Positions 15,900-28,641 of a DNA stretch of 64,000 nucleotides are shown in pieces. Each line of letters opens with the position of its first letter. The stretch's first letter is position 1. The notes under the pieces were generated by a model, which saw nothing but the letters and a program-made list of their open reading frames with translations, had not been told where the DNA came from and made no database searches. The stretch covers positions 96,887-160,886 of the forward strand of contig NZ_RJUE01000056.1 of NCBI RefSeq assembly GCF_024343735.1, written 5' to 3'. The DNA comes from Lacihabitans sp. CCS-44. GTDB taxonomy: Bacteria > Bacteroidota > Bacteroidia > Cytophagales > Spirosomataceae. The translations under genes were made by a program, and so were the position numbers.

Positions 15900-17537
15900 T
15901 TATCCCTTATTTTCAATAAACTGCCCAAACGACAAATATTTTTCATAAAGCTTCTTATAAATCTCTACTTTCTCTTTCTCAGGGAAATAGGTTGCATCAA
16001 AACCTGAGCCCATAGCCTTTTGAGCTTCGTTTATGTTTGTGAATACTCCAGCGGCAGTAGCGGCATTCATGGCGGCACCTAGTGCACATGCTTGATCCGA
16101 ACTAGCGACTTTGATTGGCATATCTAGGACATTAGCCAGGGTTTGCATCACGAAAGTTGATTTTTTAGCTACACCACCAATTGAGATTACTTGGTTGATT
16201 GGCACACCTTCATTGATAAATCTTTCAACGATGGCCTTTGAACCATAGGCTGTTGCCTCCACCAATGCTTTGAAGATCTGACCTGCATCAGAGCCCAAAT
16301 TTAGACCATAAATAGCACCCTTCAAAGTATGATTTGCATCTGGTGTTCGCCGGCCATTAAACCAATCCAAACTGATTGGATCATTTTCTGTTAAAACAAT
16401 TTGGGCGGCTTTTTCTGATAAATGTGGAATTAACTTTTCTGACAATTTGTCTTTTTCTTCTTGGCTTTCCAACAAATCAAAAACTGGTCCGAGAATCATT
16501 TTCTGGAACCAAGCATACACATCTCCAAAAGCAGATTGACCCGCTTCCATGCCCAACATTCCTGGTATTATAGAACCGTCAACCTGACCACAAATTCCTT
16601 TTACTAACAAATGACCGACTTCGTCATTAGGAGCTATCAACATATCACAAGTGGATGTCCCCATGACACGAACAAGTGAGTAAGGCTCAATCTCGGCACC
16701 CACGCCGCCCATGTGGGCATCAAACGCCCCTACACCAATAATTACGTTTTTAGGTAAACCTAGTTTCTCAGCCCATTCGGCAGATATATTGCCCATGGCT
16801 TGGTCAGAAGTATAGGTTTCCGAAAATAATCTTTCTCTTAAACCTGCCAAAAGAGGATCCAAAGTGCTTAGAAACTCTTCAGATGGCAAGCCATCAAACT
16901 CTGGATGCCACATGGCTTTGTGGCCAGCTGCACAACGACTCCTTTTCAATGTTAGCGGATTGGTGTTTCCGGTCAACACCGCCGAAATCCAGTCGCAATG
17001 CTCCACCCAAGAAAAGGCTTTTTCACGAATACTAGGGTCAACTCTGAGTGTTCTTAAGATTTTTGCCCAAAACCATTCTGAAGAATAAATGCCACCAACG
17101 TATTTGGTATAATCCACTTTCCAGCCATGTGCCAGCTTATTGATTTGCTCGGCTTCGTGGTTTCCTGTATGATCTTTCCAGAGAATAAACATGCCATTGG
17201 GATTTTCGGAAAATTCTGGCAAAAGTGCCAAAGGCGTTCCTTCTGCATCTACGGCAACTGGTGTTGAGCCTGTTGTATCTACCGAAATTCCTACTATGTT
17301 TTGGATAACTCCTTGGCTTTGATCTTGCAAAGCACCCCTTATGGCATTCTCTAAGCCTTCCAAATAGTCCAATGGATGTTGACGGAATTGTGAATTGGTG
17401 GGATCACAATATAAACCTTTCTTCCAACGGGCATAATAGTGAACATGAGAGGAGATTTCATTTCCGTTAGTGTCTACTAAAAGTGCCCTTACAGAATCCG
17501 TACCGTAGTCTAGTCCAATTGTATATTTAATACTCAT
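15900..17537 (-). CDS. araB: L-ribulokinase
   Basis: 545 aa FGGY-family carbohydrate kinase. The ATP-site motif IGLDYGTDSVRALLVD opens the protein. MGTSTCDML and GGVAKKSTFVMQTLANVLDMPI lie in the C-terminal ATPase fold. It phosphorylates L-ribulose to L-ribulose 5-phosphate. The length is typical of AraB. The start ATG overlaps the stop of the upstream GH51 gene by the ATGA arrangement, indicating translational coupling. Confidence 0.95.
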   Translation of the reverse strand: MSIKYTIGLDYGTDSVRALLVDTNGNEISSHVHYYARWKKGLYCDPTNSQFRQHPLDYLEGLENAIRGALQDQSQGVIQNIVGISVDTTGSTPVAVDAEGTPLALLPEFSENPNGMFILWKDHTGNHEAEQINKLAHGWKVDYTKYVGGIYSSEWFWAKILRTLRVDPSIREKAFSWVEHCDWISAVLTGNTNPLTLKRSRCAAGHKAMWHPEFDGLPSEEFLSTLDPLLAGLRERLFSETYTSDQAMGNISAEWAEKLGLPKNVIIGVGAFDAHMGGVGAEIEPYSLVRVMGTSTCDMLIAPNDEVGHLLVKGICGQVDGSIIPGMLGMEAGQSAFGDVYAWFQKMILGPVFDLLESQEEKDKLSEKLIPHLSEKAAQIVLTENDPISLDWFNGRRTPDANHTLKGAIYGLNLGSDAGQIFKALVEATAYGSKAIVERFINEGVPINQVISIGGVAKKSTFVMQTLANVLDMPIKVASSDQACALGAAMNAATAAGVFTNINEAQKAMGSGFDATYFPEKEKVEIYKKLYEKYLSFGQFIENKG

Positions 17538-19507
17538 TTTTTTATTCTAATAATTTGAAAAGTATATCCATCCAAATTTACCAATGTTTTACCATTCAAA
17601 ACACTCGAGGTTGATTCAATAGGTATAAATTTATTAGGTTTGTCTATCGTGTTGAAGTTTTTCAGGTCTTTATCTGCCAATATTATAGATTTTCCAAAGG
17701 TGGTTTTAGCCAAACCTTTAATATTTAGCTCCAAAGCTTTATTTGTGGCTGAAGTGTTTACTAATTTAATGATTACCTCGTTGGTTTTAGCATCGAAAGC
17801 GGCCGTAGCATACAGCTCCTGCTGTCCGGTTAAATTTTCTCCATTGGATTTGATAGACAAAGTACTTGAGCCAGCGTTTGTGGCGTATAGTTTTTGAACT
17901 TGATAATTGGCTGTACCAAAGGCTGTTAAATTATCGAACCAAATCAAGTCGGGCGTCCATTGCCAGCGGTTAACATGTGCAAAAAGTGGTGCATACGATG
18001 TCATATAAACCACATCAGCATTGCGTTCCAAACCTGTCATAAACGCAGCCTCTGACAAAGCACATTCCCAATTGTTTTTGTTGTCGGGACTAACTATGGC
18101 ATGGCTTTGAGCCGCATATTCACCAGCAAAAATCTTATACCGGTTTCTATCATAGTTGTCATAGCGTTTTGCATTGTCTCTAAACCATTTTGGGTCTTTG
18201 TAATAATGCTCATCTACAATTTCAGCATTTAACTTTGGCAAAGCTTTTTCTGCTTGCTCGAATAACTCTCCATCAGAAGCAGGACCCGTTCCCGATACTA
18301 ATTTCACATCAGGATATTTAGCTTTTACGGCTTTTGAAATTTTCTCGTAACGCTCAAAATATTCTTGACCCCATTGTTCATTTCCTATACCAATCATTTT
18401 AAGATTAAAAGGCTGGGGATGGCCCATTTCGGCACGCAAAGCTCCCCATTTTGAGTTTACATCACCATTGGCAAACTCTATTAGGTCTATGGCATCTTGA
18501 ATGAATGGGTCTAAGTCTTCGAGAGGGGTAGTTTCTGAGGAATTGAACTGACAAGCCAAACCGCATGAAAGAATTGGTAGTGGTTGAGCACCGATGTCTT
18601 CACACATTTGGAAATATTCAAAAAAACCTAAGCCAAATGTCTGGTAATAATCAGGTGCTGGTCGATGGCTGAACTCCATGTTCCAACGGTTGACCAAGAG
18701 CTCACGGTTCTCTACTTTTCCAACCGTTTTTTTCCATTGATAACGCTCCGCCAGGGTTCGGCCTTCTACAATACATCCTCCTGGAAAACGTACAAAACCA
18801 GGTTTCATGTCGGCCAACAATTGCACTAAATCTTTACGAAGACCACCCTTGCGGCCTTTCCAAGTATCTTGCGGAAAAAGTGATATTTGATCGATATCGA
18901 GTTGACCTTTGCCTTTAAAGTTAATGTTCACTTTTCCTTTTTGCACAGTTTCTGAGGCGGTAATGACCCCTTCTACACGACCCCAACCCAAGGAGTTAGA
19001 CCGAACTTGAGTAGAACCAATTACTTCACCTTTTTCGTTTAGTAGCTGCACTTCAATATATACATCACCACTATTGATTTTCACAAAAGCTGAAAAATCA
19101 TACATCTCGCCTTTTTTTAAACCAATACCATCAAATCCTTCATTTTGAAGTCCCAATTCTTGCGAAGCATCCCTTTTTTCAACTCTTACCACTCGGGGGT
19201 TTGTGGGATTGTTTCTGGCATTGTTAAATATTGTGAGCTCATTGCTTGTATTGAAACGGGTTTCGGCTTGCGGCAAATGTTTCCAGCCCATCCACGGATA
19301 TTCGAATTCGAACGAACGATTTTTGATAAGTTCAGCATAAAGACCACCATCCGCTCCAAAATTAATGTCTTCAAAGAAAATACCATACATCGTTGGTTGA
19401 ATGGGCACCAAAGTTTGGGTAGCATCTATTTCAATTTTTTGAGGGTTTTGAGCCAAAGCATTAAGCCAAAAAAATAGGCCGACTATCAACAGGTTTATTT
19501 TTCTCAT
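17534..19507 (-). CDS. GH51 alpha-L-arabinofuranosidase with N-terminal carbohydrate-binding region
   Basis: 657 aa. A signal peptide ends at LNALAQ (residue 20). After a beta-rich, CBM4_9-like region (about 70-215) comes the GH51 TIM barrel. The acid/base Glu377 lies in GIGNEQWG and the probable nucleophile Glu463 in FAGEYAA; a beta-sandwich C-terminus follows. The enzyme releases terminal arabinofuranose from arabinan, arabinoxylan or arabinogalactan. It overlaps araB by 4 bp, tying hydrolysis to catabolism in one transcript. Confidence 0.93.
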   Translation of the reverse strand: MRKINLLIVGLFFWLNALAQNPQKIEIDATQTLVPIQPTMYGIFFEDINFGADGGLYAELIKNRSFEFEYPWMGWKHLPQAETRFNTSNELTIFNNARNNPTNPRVVRVEKRDASQELGLQNEGFDGIGLKKGEMYDFSAFVKINSGDVYIEVQLLNEKGEVIGSTQVRSNSLGWGRVEGVITASETVQKGKVNINFKGKGQLDIDQISLFPQDTWKGRKGGLRKDLVQLLADMKPGFVRFPGGCIVEGRTLAERYQWKKTVGKVENRELLVNRWNMEFSHRPAPDYYQTFGLGFFEYFQMCEDIGAQPLPILSCGLACQFNSSETTPLEDLDPFIQDAIDLIEFANGDVNSKWGALRAEMGHPQPFNLKMIGIGNEQWGQEYFERYEKISKAVKAKYPDVKLVSGTGPASDGELFEQAEKALPKLNAEIVDEHYYKDPKWFRDNAKRYDNYDRNRYKIFAGEYAAQSHAIVSPDNKNNWECALSEAAFMTGLERNADVVYMTSYAPLFAHVNRWQWTPDLIWFDNLTAFGTANYQVQKLYATNAGSSTLSIKSNGENLTGQQELYATAAFDAKTNEVIIKLVNTSATNKALELNIKGLAKTTFGKSIILADKDLKNFNTIDKPNKFIPIESTSSVLNGKTLVNLDGYTFQIIRIKK

Positions 19508-19528
19508 ATTTTTATCGCTAAAACTCTT

Positions 19529-21067
19529 TTATTTCTTTAAAGTCAAAACTAATACAGAATAAGCAGGTATCGAAAGTTTCAAAACACCTTTTTCTAGTTT
19601 CGTACCAGAAAAATCTTTTACGGATACTTTGTTTGGCTGCTCAAAAGTATTGTGATCGCTGATGTTTGATGATGCCAAAATTTGCCCAGAAACTTTAGAA
19701 AAATCTTCACCTCTCAGACTGATTGTAATTTCGTGTGATTTGCGGTAATCAATATTGGTTATTGAAATATTCAATGCTCCCGAAGCGTCTTTTGATGCCG
19801 ACGAAGAAACGGCTGTCAGTTTTTTACCACTGAATTCGTAAGTTGGCGATTCAATGGTCATGGGCACAAGTGTAGCATCTTGATGCACATTATACATTTT
19901 CATGACGTGAAATGTCGGAGTGAGCAACATTTTTTCTTCATTGGTCAAAATAACCGCCTGCAAAACATTGACGATTTGAGCTAAATTTGCTCCACGAACA
20001 CGGTCTGCATGATTGTTGAATATATTGAGCGTAAGCCCTGCAATCATGGCATCACGCATGGTGTTTTGCTGATACAATGCTCCTTTGCCTTCGGCATCGG
20101 TGTCGTACCAACCGCCCCATTCGTCCACAATCAAATCAATTTTTTTCTCAGGGTCATATTTGTCCATAATGGTGCTGTGCTTGGTCACAAACTCTTCCAT
20201 CTTCCAAGCTTCTTGCATGGTTTTGAAATAAGTTGATTCTGAAAAACCCACCGAAGGGCCTTTGGTTTCTACCCAACTCAACACCGAATAATGATGCAAT
20301 GCCAGTGCCGACATCTGACTATGCGGAATGTTTTTCATCAGCGTTTCTGTCCAATTAAAATCATCGCTACTTGCACCTGAGGCCACTTTGTAAAGTTTAG
20401 ATTCTGGCGTAATGTCTTTCATAAATGTAGCATACTGACGATAGATATTCGCATAATACTCAGCCGTCATGTTTCCACCACAGCCCCAAGCCTCGTTACC
20501 AACTCCCCAAATTTTTACATTCCAAGGCTCTTTGCGTCCATTCTGGATTCTAAGATCAGACATTGGACTGCCAGTTGGCTGATTTACGTAACTTACCCAG
20601 TCTGCCAAATCTTTTACTGAACCACTCCCTACGTTACCAGCCAAATATGGCTCTGCCCCGATTCTCTCACACAAATCTAGAAAGTCGTGTGTACCAAAAC
20701 TATTATCTTCGGTTACACCACCCCACCAAACATTCACCATTTTTGGGCGATTTGCTTTTGGACCAATACCATCTTTCCATTGGTAAGCGTCTGCAAAACA
20801 ACCACCTGGCCAACGAAGGTTTGGCACTTTTAGCTCTTTCAAAGCTTGAATTACATCATTTCTTACACCTGCTGTGTTTGGAATCTTGGTATTGCTTTCG
20901 CCAATGTACATTCCTCCGTAAATACACCTGCCCAAATGTTCAGCAAAATGGCCATAAATATGTTTATTAATTTTGGTTTTGGCCAAATCAGTATTTAGTG
21001 TGATTTTGGTTTGTGAAAACCCGCTAATACACACCAATACAAAGGCTATTAAAAATAACTTTTTCAT
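19529..21067 (-). CDS. GH51 alpha-N-arabinofuranosidase, first gene of the ara operon
   Basis: 512 aa. The signal peptide ends at SGFSQ. Catalytic motifs are GVGNEAWGCGG (acid/base Glu192) and LIVDEWGGWYD (nucleophile Glu316), with a C-terminal beta-sandwich. It belongs to the shorter GH51 subgroup and differs clearly from its 657-aa neighbour, so the two are not recent duplicates. It likely acts on periplasmic arabino-oligosaccharides. A 27-bp palindrome lies 23 bp upstream of the ATG. Confidence 0.94.
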   Translation of the reverse strand: MKKLFLIAFVLVCISGFSQTKITLNTDLAKTKINKHIYGHFAEHLGRCIYGGMYIGESNTKIPNTAGVRNDVIQALKELKVPNLRWPGGCFADAYQWKDGIGPKANRPKMVNVWWGGVTEDNSFGTHDFLDLCERIGAEPYLAGNVGSGSVKDLADWVSYVNQPTGSPMSDLRIQNGRKEPWNVKIWGVGNEAWGCGGNMTAEYYANIYRQYATFMKDITPESKLYKVASGASSDDFNWTETLMKNIPHSQMSALALHHYSVLSWVETKGPSVGFSESTYFKTMQEAWKMEEFVTKHSTIMDKYDPEKKIDLIVDEWGGWYDTDAEGKGALYQQNTMRDAMIAGLTLNIFNNHADRVRGANLAQIVNVLQAVILTNEEKMLLTPTFHVMKMYNVHQDATLVPMTIESPTYEFSGKKLTAVSSSASKDASGALNISITNIDYRKSHEITISLRGEDFSKVSGQILASSNISDHNTFEQPNKVSVKDFSGTKLEKGVLKLSIPAYSVLVLTLKK

Positions 21068-21089
21068 GATACAAATTAAGATTGAAACA

Positions 21090-21116
21090 TAGATTGTGTA
21101 AAATTAACACAATCTA
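21090..21116. promoter_or_regulatory. Candidate AraR operator upstream of the ara operon
   Basis: A perfect 10-bp-arm palindrome: TAGATTGTGT (21090-21099), 7-bp centre AAAATTA, ACACAATCTA (21107-21116). The core TGTGT-N7-ACACA recurs upstream of the GH95 operon at 34155-34171. It lies 23-49 bp before the GH51 start codon, where a repressor would block initiation. The AraR-like regulator encoded at 36377-37069 is the obvious candidate ligand (inference). Confidence 0.6.
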
Positions 21117-21272
21117 GTATTTTTAACAAAAATTTATTGAAATTATTATATTCTCTTAGGCAATTCAAATTTTGACATGAAATAATTAGTTTTCGAAAGA
21201 GAAATATCAAAACAGTATGCAAGCCTTGCATGTTAAAATATTCATAAAGCGTTTCAATACCTAAAAATACAA

Positions 21273-22622
21273 TTACTCTTTTACAAAAATCGAAGCCGCG
21301 GTATGCCTTTCATTGATGTATTTGTCTAAACTCAAAACAGATTGAGTAAAACTTTGGGCGTTGGATAGGTGGCTATAGGGAGGTTTTTCTAAGGATGGTT
21401 CCATGAAATTAGGTTGTAAAATCGTTTTGTGCTTTTCGAGATATTCCTTCATTAAAGCTGGGTTAAAATGGCTTATTATGAACTCTTTAACTGAAGATTT
21501 ATAAAAAGCAAAATATTCCGAATCATCGATCAAATAGCGTATTAACGGCCATTGACTGGTAACTTCATTCATATCAAAAGATAGGGCCGTTCGGTTGTTA
21601 CCGCCTTTCATCTGAAAAGAGAGGTTCAAATCATAAGGCAAATAAGATAGTCTGCCATCAATATTTGCCAAAAAATAATTGTGCGTTATTTGCCCATATC
21701 CATCCCAGTTACCGACTGTATTGTTAACAGCCAAATACTTCAGAAACCTTTCTACATCAAAAATTGCCTCCAAATCCTTTTTCCATTGTATTTTATCAGA
21801 CAGCCGATTTCCGTTATTAAGGACGGTTACTAATCGTTTTACATCTTCATAGTCGGCTTGTTGCTTATTGTTTTGTTTTTCGAATAATGTCAAATTTAAG
21901 TTTTGAAAACTCGACTCGGGTTTGTAAACGTTACCGACTTGTTTACCTGTTTGATTTTCCACCAAATGCTCGGCTACGGCTTCAATAACTTGATAAACCC
22001 CACAATATTTTGAACCTTGACCAAAGTCAATATAAACCTTATAATTAGCCACCTTACATGCCAAAACTCCACTTTCTCGAAATAGACTAGTCAATAGTTT
22101 TTCTTTCATGAAAGTGTTGTCACCAAAACTTGGAGAAAATGATAATTCTCTGAAACCATAAAAACGTTGATTCTTGACTTCTTTATGTTCATCCTCAAAC
22201 TCATCAAACTGAAGTTTGAATGGTAATTTGTAAATACCGCTTCGCCAACTCGAACTTAAAGATGCATTACCTTTTAAGCGAAACCCCACTTTCTTCCACG
22301 TATTTTCTCCTTGTTTAACCTCCGTCGACACATAAATAGGATCTCCTGGAACGGCATCAAGATTGGTAGCTTGCATGGGTGTAACACCCGGAATTGCAGT
22401 TTGACTACCAAATTTTCGGGCGATTCGACTCTCCATGTCTCGTTGAATTCTCTCCCAATTTTCTACACCTATGTGAATGCTAATCGTTCTGACTTCTTCC
22501 TCAGGAAAGACCCATGGATAATCTGGACTGCTTCCAAAAGCCTTTTGAACATTGGGGTCGATGCTTTTATCACACGAAAACAGACACATTAGCAAAATAG
22601 CCACTAAAAACGCAGACCGCAT
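21273..22622 (-). CDS. CotH-like kinase-fold lipoprotein
   Basis: 449 aa. The lipoprotein signal is LMCLFSCDKS. The body matches the CotH family (PF08757): RLKGNASLSSSWRSGIYKLPFKLQFDEF, FYGFRELSFSPSFGD..MKEKL, YCGVYQVIEAV and the late NWDGYGQITHNYFL ... YLPYDLNLSF. CotH proteins of spore coats are atypical protein kinases; secreted Bacteroidota members have unknown targets. It has 200-bp gaps on each side, so it may be a separate transcript rather than part of the sugar operons. Confidence 0.82.
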   Translation of the reverse strand: MRSAFLVAILLMCLFSCDKSIDPNVQKAFGSSPDYPWVFPEEEVRTISIHIGVENWERIQRDMESRIARKFGSQTAIPGVTPMQATNLDAVPGDPIYVSTEVKQGENTWKKVGFRLKGNASLSSSWRSGIYKLPFKLQFDEFEDEHKEVKNQRFYGFRELSFSPSFGDNTFMKEKLLTSLFRESGVLACKVANYKVYIDFGQGSKYCGVYQVIEAVAEHLVENQTGKQVGNVYKPESSFQNLNLTLFEKQNNKQQADYEDVKRLVTVLNNGNRLSDKIQWKKDLEAIFDVERFLKYLAVNNTVGNWDGYGQITHNYFLANIDGRLSYLPYDLNLSFQMKGGNNRTALSFDMNEVTSQWPLIRYLIDDSEYFAFYKSSVKEFIISHFNPALMKEYLEKHKTILQPNFMEPSLEKPPYSHLSNAQSFTQSVLSLDKYINERHTAASIFVKE

Positions 22623-22701
22623 ATTTGAGTAGATAATGATTATAAATATAGAATATAAATAGGGAATCCAAGCATCTCACCTATCGTCAAATATAGCTGA
22701 A

Positions 22702-22812
22702 TTAGCCATTATCTTTTTTATAATCGGTCAAAAAATTCTCTAAGCCGCTATCGGCCAATGGATGTTTAATCTATGCAACATAGCACTCAAAGAACCAATC
22801 TCTAGACCCAAA
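22702..22812 (-). pseudogene. Remnant of a transaldolase (TalC/FSA-type) C-terminus
   Basis: Between the CotH gene and the small secreted gene, minus-strand codons 22770-22702 read IKHPLADSGLENFLTDYKK and then a stop (22704-22702). This is the characteristic C-terminal end of small transaldolases. An in-frame stop (22773-22771) immediately precedes it, and the rest of the enzyme (about 200 residues) is missing, so it is a decayed fragment. The upper limit is uncertain. Bacteroidota ara operons often carry transaldolase, so loss from this locus fits the context. Confidence 0.55.
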
Positions 22813-22841
22813 AACAGAATCAATTGATTGGTACTTTGTAA

Positions 22842-23177
22842 TTACTGCTTGGTAATTTTCATTTCACCACGCTCACTTTTCAAAACAATTTCTTTGTCTG
22901 AAACTATCTCGCCAGTGTAACTCATTTTGTTACCATTTAAAGAAATACTGTATGAAATCTTTTTGCCATCAATAAGGCCTTCTTCCAATGTGGTTTCTCC
23001 AAATTGCGTTTTCCAAGTTCCTGTTAACTTGTTACCTTCTGCTTTGAAAGTGTAGTTTACTTCAAAAGTGCCATTTGGCGTTTCACGGGAACCTTTCCAG
23101 CTACCATCAATCGGGTTTTGGGCAAATGCGACTAAACTGGCAATTGATAAAAATAGAGAAAAAAATAGCTTTTTCAT
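22842..23177 (-). CDS. Small secreted beta-barrel-like protein
   Basis: 111 aa: signal peptide ending LVAFAQ, then about 90 residues of alternating beta strands (IDGSWKGSRETPNGTFEVNYTF, LTGTWKTQFGETTLEEGLIDG, ISYSISLNGNKMSYTGEI). This pattern is lipocalin- or META-like and common in secreted Bacteroidota proteins of unknown role. It lies 69 bp after the GH43 gene as the last member of the pentosan operon. A sugar- or ligand-binding role is possible but not shown. Confidence 0.7.
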   Translation of the reverse strand: MKKLFFSLFLSIASLVAFAQNPIDGSWKGSRETPNGTFEVNYTFKAEGNKLTGTWKTQFGETTLEEGLIDGKKISYSISLNGNKMSYTGEIVSDKEIVLKSERGEMKITKQ

Positions 23178-23246
23178 AATTGAAAAATTGAGTTTTGGTT
23201 GAACATTTATTTAAAATAATCTGATTTTAAACTTTACAAAGGACTT

Positions 23247-24677
23247 TTAATGCACCCTAAAGTTCCATTTAGAATTATCGCTTGCAAAGTCGAATTCGGC
23301 AAGCGATGGCGTGCTATCTCCTGCAGATACCAATGCCAATTTTTTATTTGAATTGGGTACTATTTTGGGCATAATTCTGTACGTACCATCGGTCAGTTGA
23401 TCTATTCTCCATAATTGTTCTGGGCTACCTGTAAAGGCGGGGACAGTTATTAACTGAGCATCGGCAGTTGCGGTTAATGCTCGTTCTGTGCCTTCCAATA
23501 CAATTTTGTAATAAGGCCCGCCTAAATAGCCCGTAGAATCTGGAGCATCCGTAATAGTCCATTTTTGGTGCGGTCTGTGCATATAATCTCCAATTCGTAC
23601 ATTGATGTTACCATTTGGCCAATTTTTAATTACATCAGCTAATTCCTGATTAGGAACTGGTTTGATAGGGTCGTTATTAACTTGGCCAAAACCTCTTGGT
23701 GCATTCGCCATTCTTGTAAAATCTACTGCCAGTTCTAAACCATATCCTCTCCTTACCGATTCTATTTCATAAGTTCCCTCTTTAAATTTTTCACCAGCTA
23801 CTGGCCACCCATCTTTCCAAACTATAGGAAGAATACCCAACACACTACGACCGCTCTGATCTAAATCCGCCTCATAATGGATTGACATTTTTTCAACTCC
23901 TTTTTCAAGAATTACTCGTCCAAAATGCCCAGGACCAATCAATCTCCCACGAGTGGCCACCACCATTTTACCACCGCCTTCCATCATGCTTCTGCCAACA
24001 TTATCAATGTAAGGCCCGGTTACTTTTTTAGAACGACCGACTACTACGTTGTAAGTTGAGTTTGCACCGTCGCAACAACTGCCATGGGTAGCAAGCAAAT
24101 AATACCAGCCATCTCGATAGATCAAATCTGCTGCCTCGCACACTATGGCCACATCGACAGGTTTATTTCCTGCCTTGAGTTTTCCTGTTCTTGGATCTAA
24201 CTCTATAATGCGAGTGTATCCATAATAAGTGCCATAAGCCAACCAAAGGCGGCCAGTTGTAGGGTCTAACATGATGCCTGGGTCGATGGCATCGTTTTCT
24301 TCATAGCCGTCTGAAGTAGCCACTATGATCGGCTCAGAATATTTAAAATCGGGCGATTTTGGATCTAGTGTTTTATTCCACATGGTATAAATGATACCCT
24401 TGTGTGAAGTACTGCCACCAGTTGCTCCATAAACCACCAAATATCTATCGCCAATTTTTATAACATCTGGGGCTGCTCCCCCACCTGGTCTTACGGCCCC
24501 GCCGTGCCATGTCCAACCGTCGTTGGAGATTAACCCTCCGCCTCCTGTTCCGAAGGTGTAGAATTTCCCTTCACACTCTACAATGGTTGAAGGGTCATGT
24601 ATGAAAGGTTTTCCAATTTGACCTTTAACTGTATTTGTGAGTAATATTGATAAAAAAACTATTAGTTTAAATTTCAT
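23247..24677 (-). CDS. GH43 family glycosidase with C-terminal ricin-like domain
   Basis: 476 aa. The signal peptide ends at VKGQ. The five-bladed propeller shows the GH43 acid triad: Asp28 in FIHDPS (base), Asp132 in AIDPGIM (pKa modulator) and Glu181 in VCEAADLIY (acid). The C-terminal 130 residues have the QKWTI/QLWRI/SKWNF pattern of a beta-trefoil (ricin/CBM13-like) binding domain. Likely activity is arabinanase or arabinofuranosidase on plant pentosans; exact substrate unknown. Part of the 34033-to-22842 operon, 26 bp after the preceding gene. Confidence 0.88.
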   Translation of the reverse strand: MKFKLIVFLSILLTNTVKGQIGKPFIHDPSTIVECEGKFYTFGTGGGGLISNDGWTWHGGAVRPGGGAAPDVIKIGDRYLVVYGATGGSTSHKGIIYTMWNKTLDPKSPDFKYSEPIIVATSDGYEENDAIDPGIMLDPTTGRLWLAYGTYYGYTRIIELDPRTGKLKAGNKPVDVAIVCEAADLIYRDGWYYLLATHGSCCDGANSTYNVVVGRSKKVTGPYIDNVGRSMMEGGGKMVVATRGRLIGPGHFGRVILEKGVEKMSIHYEADLDQSGRSVLGILPIVWKDGWPVAGEKFKEGTYEIESVRRGYGLELAVDFTRMANAPRGFGQVNNDPIKPVPNQELADVIKNWPNGNINVRIGDYMHRPHQKWTITDAPDSTGYLGGPYYKIVLEGTERALTATADAQLITVPAFTGSPEQLWRIDQLTDGTYRIMPKIVPNSNKKLALVSAGDSTPSLAEFDFASDNSKWNFRVH

Positions 24678-24703
24678 TTCTTTGCTAAAATTTGGATTAG
24701 ACT

Positions 24704-25459
24704 TTAATTTTTGCTGATGCTGATGCTTTTAACAGGCTTGCCTTTTTCATCAATAAAACGAAGACAAAAATTGGCCATGCCTGGGCCATTAATTACTGCT
24801 CCTCGAATAATATTTTTACCCTTTTTTAAGGTTAATAATGGTGAAGCCACATTGTCAACAATCATATCTCTGTCACCAGAAAGCATGAGAACTTCTTTAC
24901 CATTGAGCCAAAACATTCCTCCCGAATTACAGCCAGCAGTCATTCTTACATTCTGTATTTCTTCTGGACAGTCAATTACTGTAACCAACCAAAAAAGTAA
25001 TCCATACTTCGGTTTGTTGATGTCATAAGAAAAATTGAACAGATTAAAATTAAAGGTTTTACTATCTAAACCATACCATTTGAGATCTTGGTTGCCTACT
25101 TTTACCATTTCGCCATCTTTAGGAACTACCAAATAATTATCCAAAAAATTATCTGTCTGAAATGTATTTCGGAGATAATTGTCTGTGAAGATATTATTTC
25201 GTGCTATGTCCTTCTTGATTGGTTCTAAAACCAACCACCTATGAACAAAACCATTGGTATAGGGTGCTATTTTAGTGTTGGTAGCAGTTGAAAAGTGCCT
25301 GCTTAAAGTATGTGTTGTATCACCTTTTATAGGAATTGGCGGCAAAGGAGGTCTTTGAAAACCAGGCGGTTGTCCTGTAGCTGTATTTACAAAAAATTGT
25401 AAACTAAACAGCGTAAAAAATGCCAAAACTGGATGCAATGATTTGCGTATTTTATTCAT
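24704..25459 (-). CDS. Secreted protein of unknown function with jelly-roll-like C-terminus
   Basis: 251 aa. A signal peptide (about 1-29, ending ATGQ) is followed by a Pro-rich stretch (GFQRPPLPPIPIKGD). The rest has no family I recognise. It contains NGFVHRWLVLEPI, and near the end GGMFWLNGKEVLMLSGDRD followed by LKKGKNIIRGAVINGPG. This last pattern is usual in galactose-binding-like jelly rolls, where a small domain binds carbohydrate or packs on a catalytic domain. It sits between a GH43 and an esterase gene, so a carbohydrate-binding role is plausible. Confidence 0.65.
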   Translation of the reverse strand: MNKIRKSLHPVLAFFTLFSLQFFVNTATGQPPGFQRPPLPPIPIKGDTTHTLSRHFSTATNTKIAPYTNGFVHRWLVLEPIKKDIARNNIFTDNYLRNTFQTDNFLDNYLVVPKDGEMVKVGNQDLKWYGLDSKTFNFNLFNFSYDINKPKYGLLFWLVTVIDCPEEIQNVRMTAGCNSGGMFWLNGKEVLMLSGDRDMIVDNVASPLLTLKKGKNIIRGAVINGPGMANFCLRFIDEKGKPVKSISISKN

Positions 25460-25541
25460 TTTTTGAATTATTAAAATATCTTTAAACTTATTTTAAATTG
25501 TACAGATTTTTTCTTTTTGTCAAAAAAATCACATTCGCCTT

Positions 25542-27488
<1,947 letters not shown>

Positions 27489-27494
27489 TCAATT

Positions 27495-28613
<1,119 letters not shown>

Positions 28614-28641
28614 TTATGAGGTTGAATAATTATTTTGAATG

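Noticed and set aside
19145..19477. 110-codon open frame on the plus strand
   Set aside because: Antisense to the N-terminal part of the GH51 gene with no domain-like sequence.
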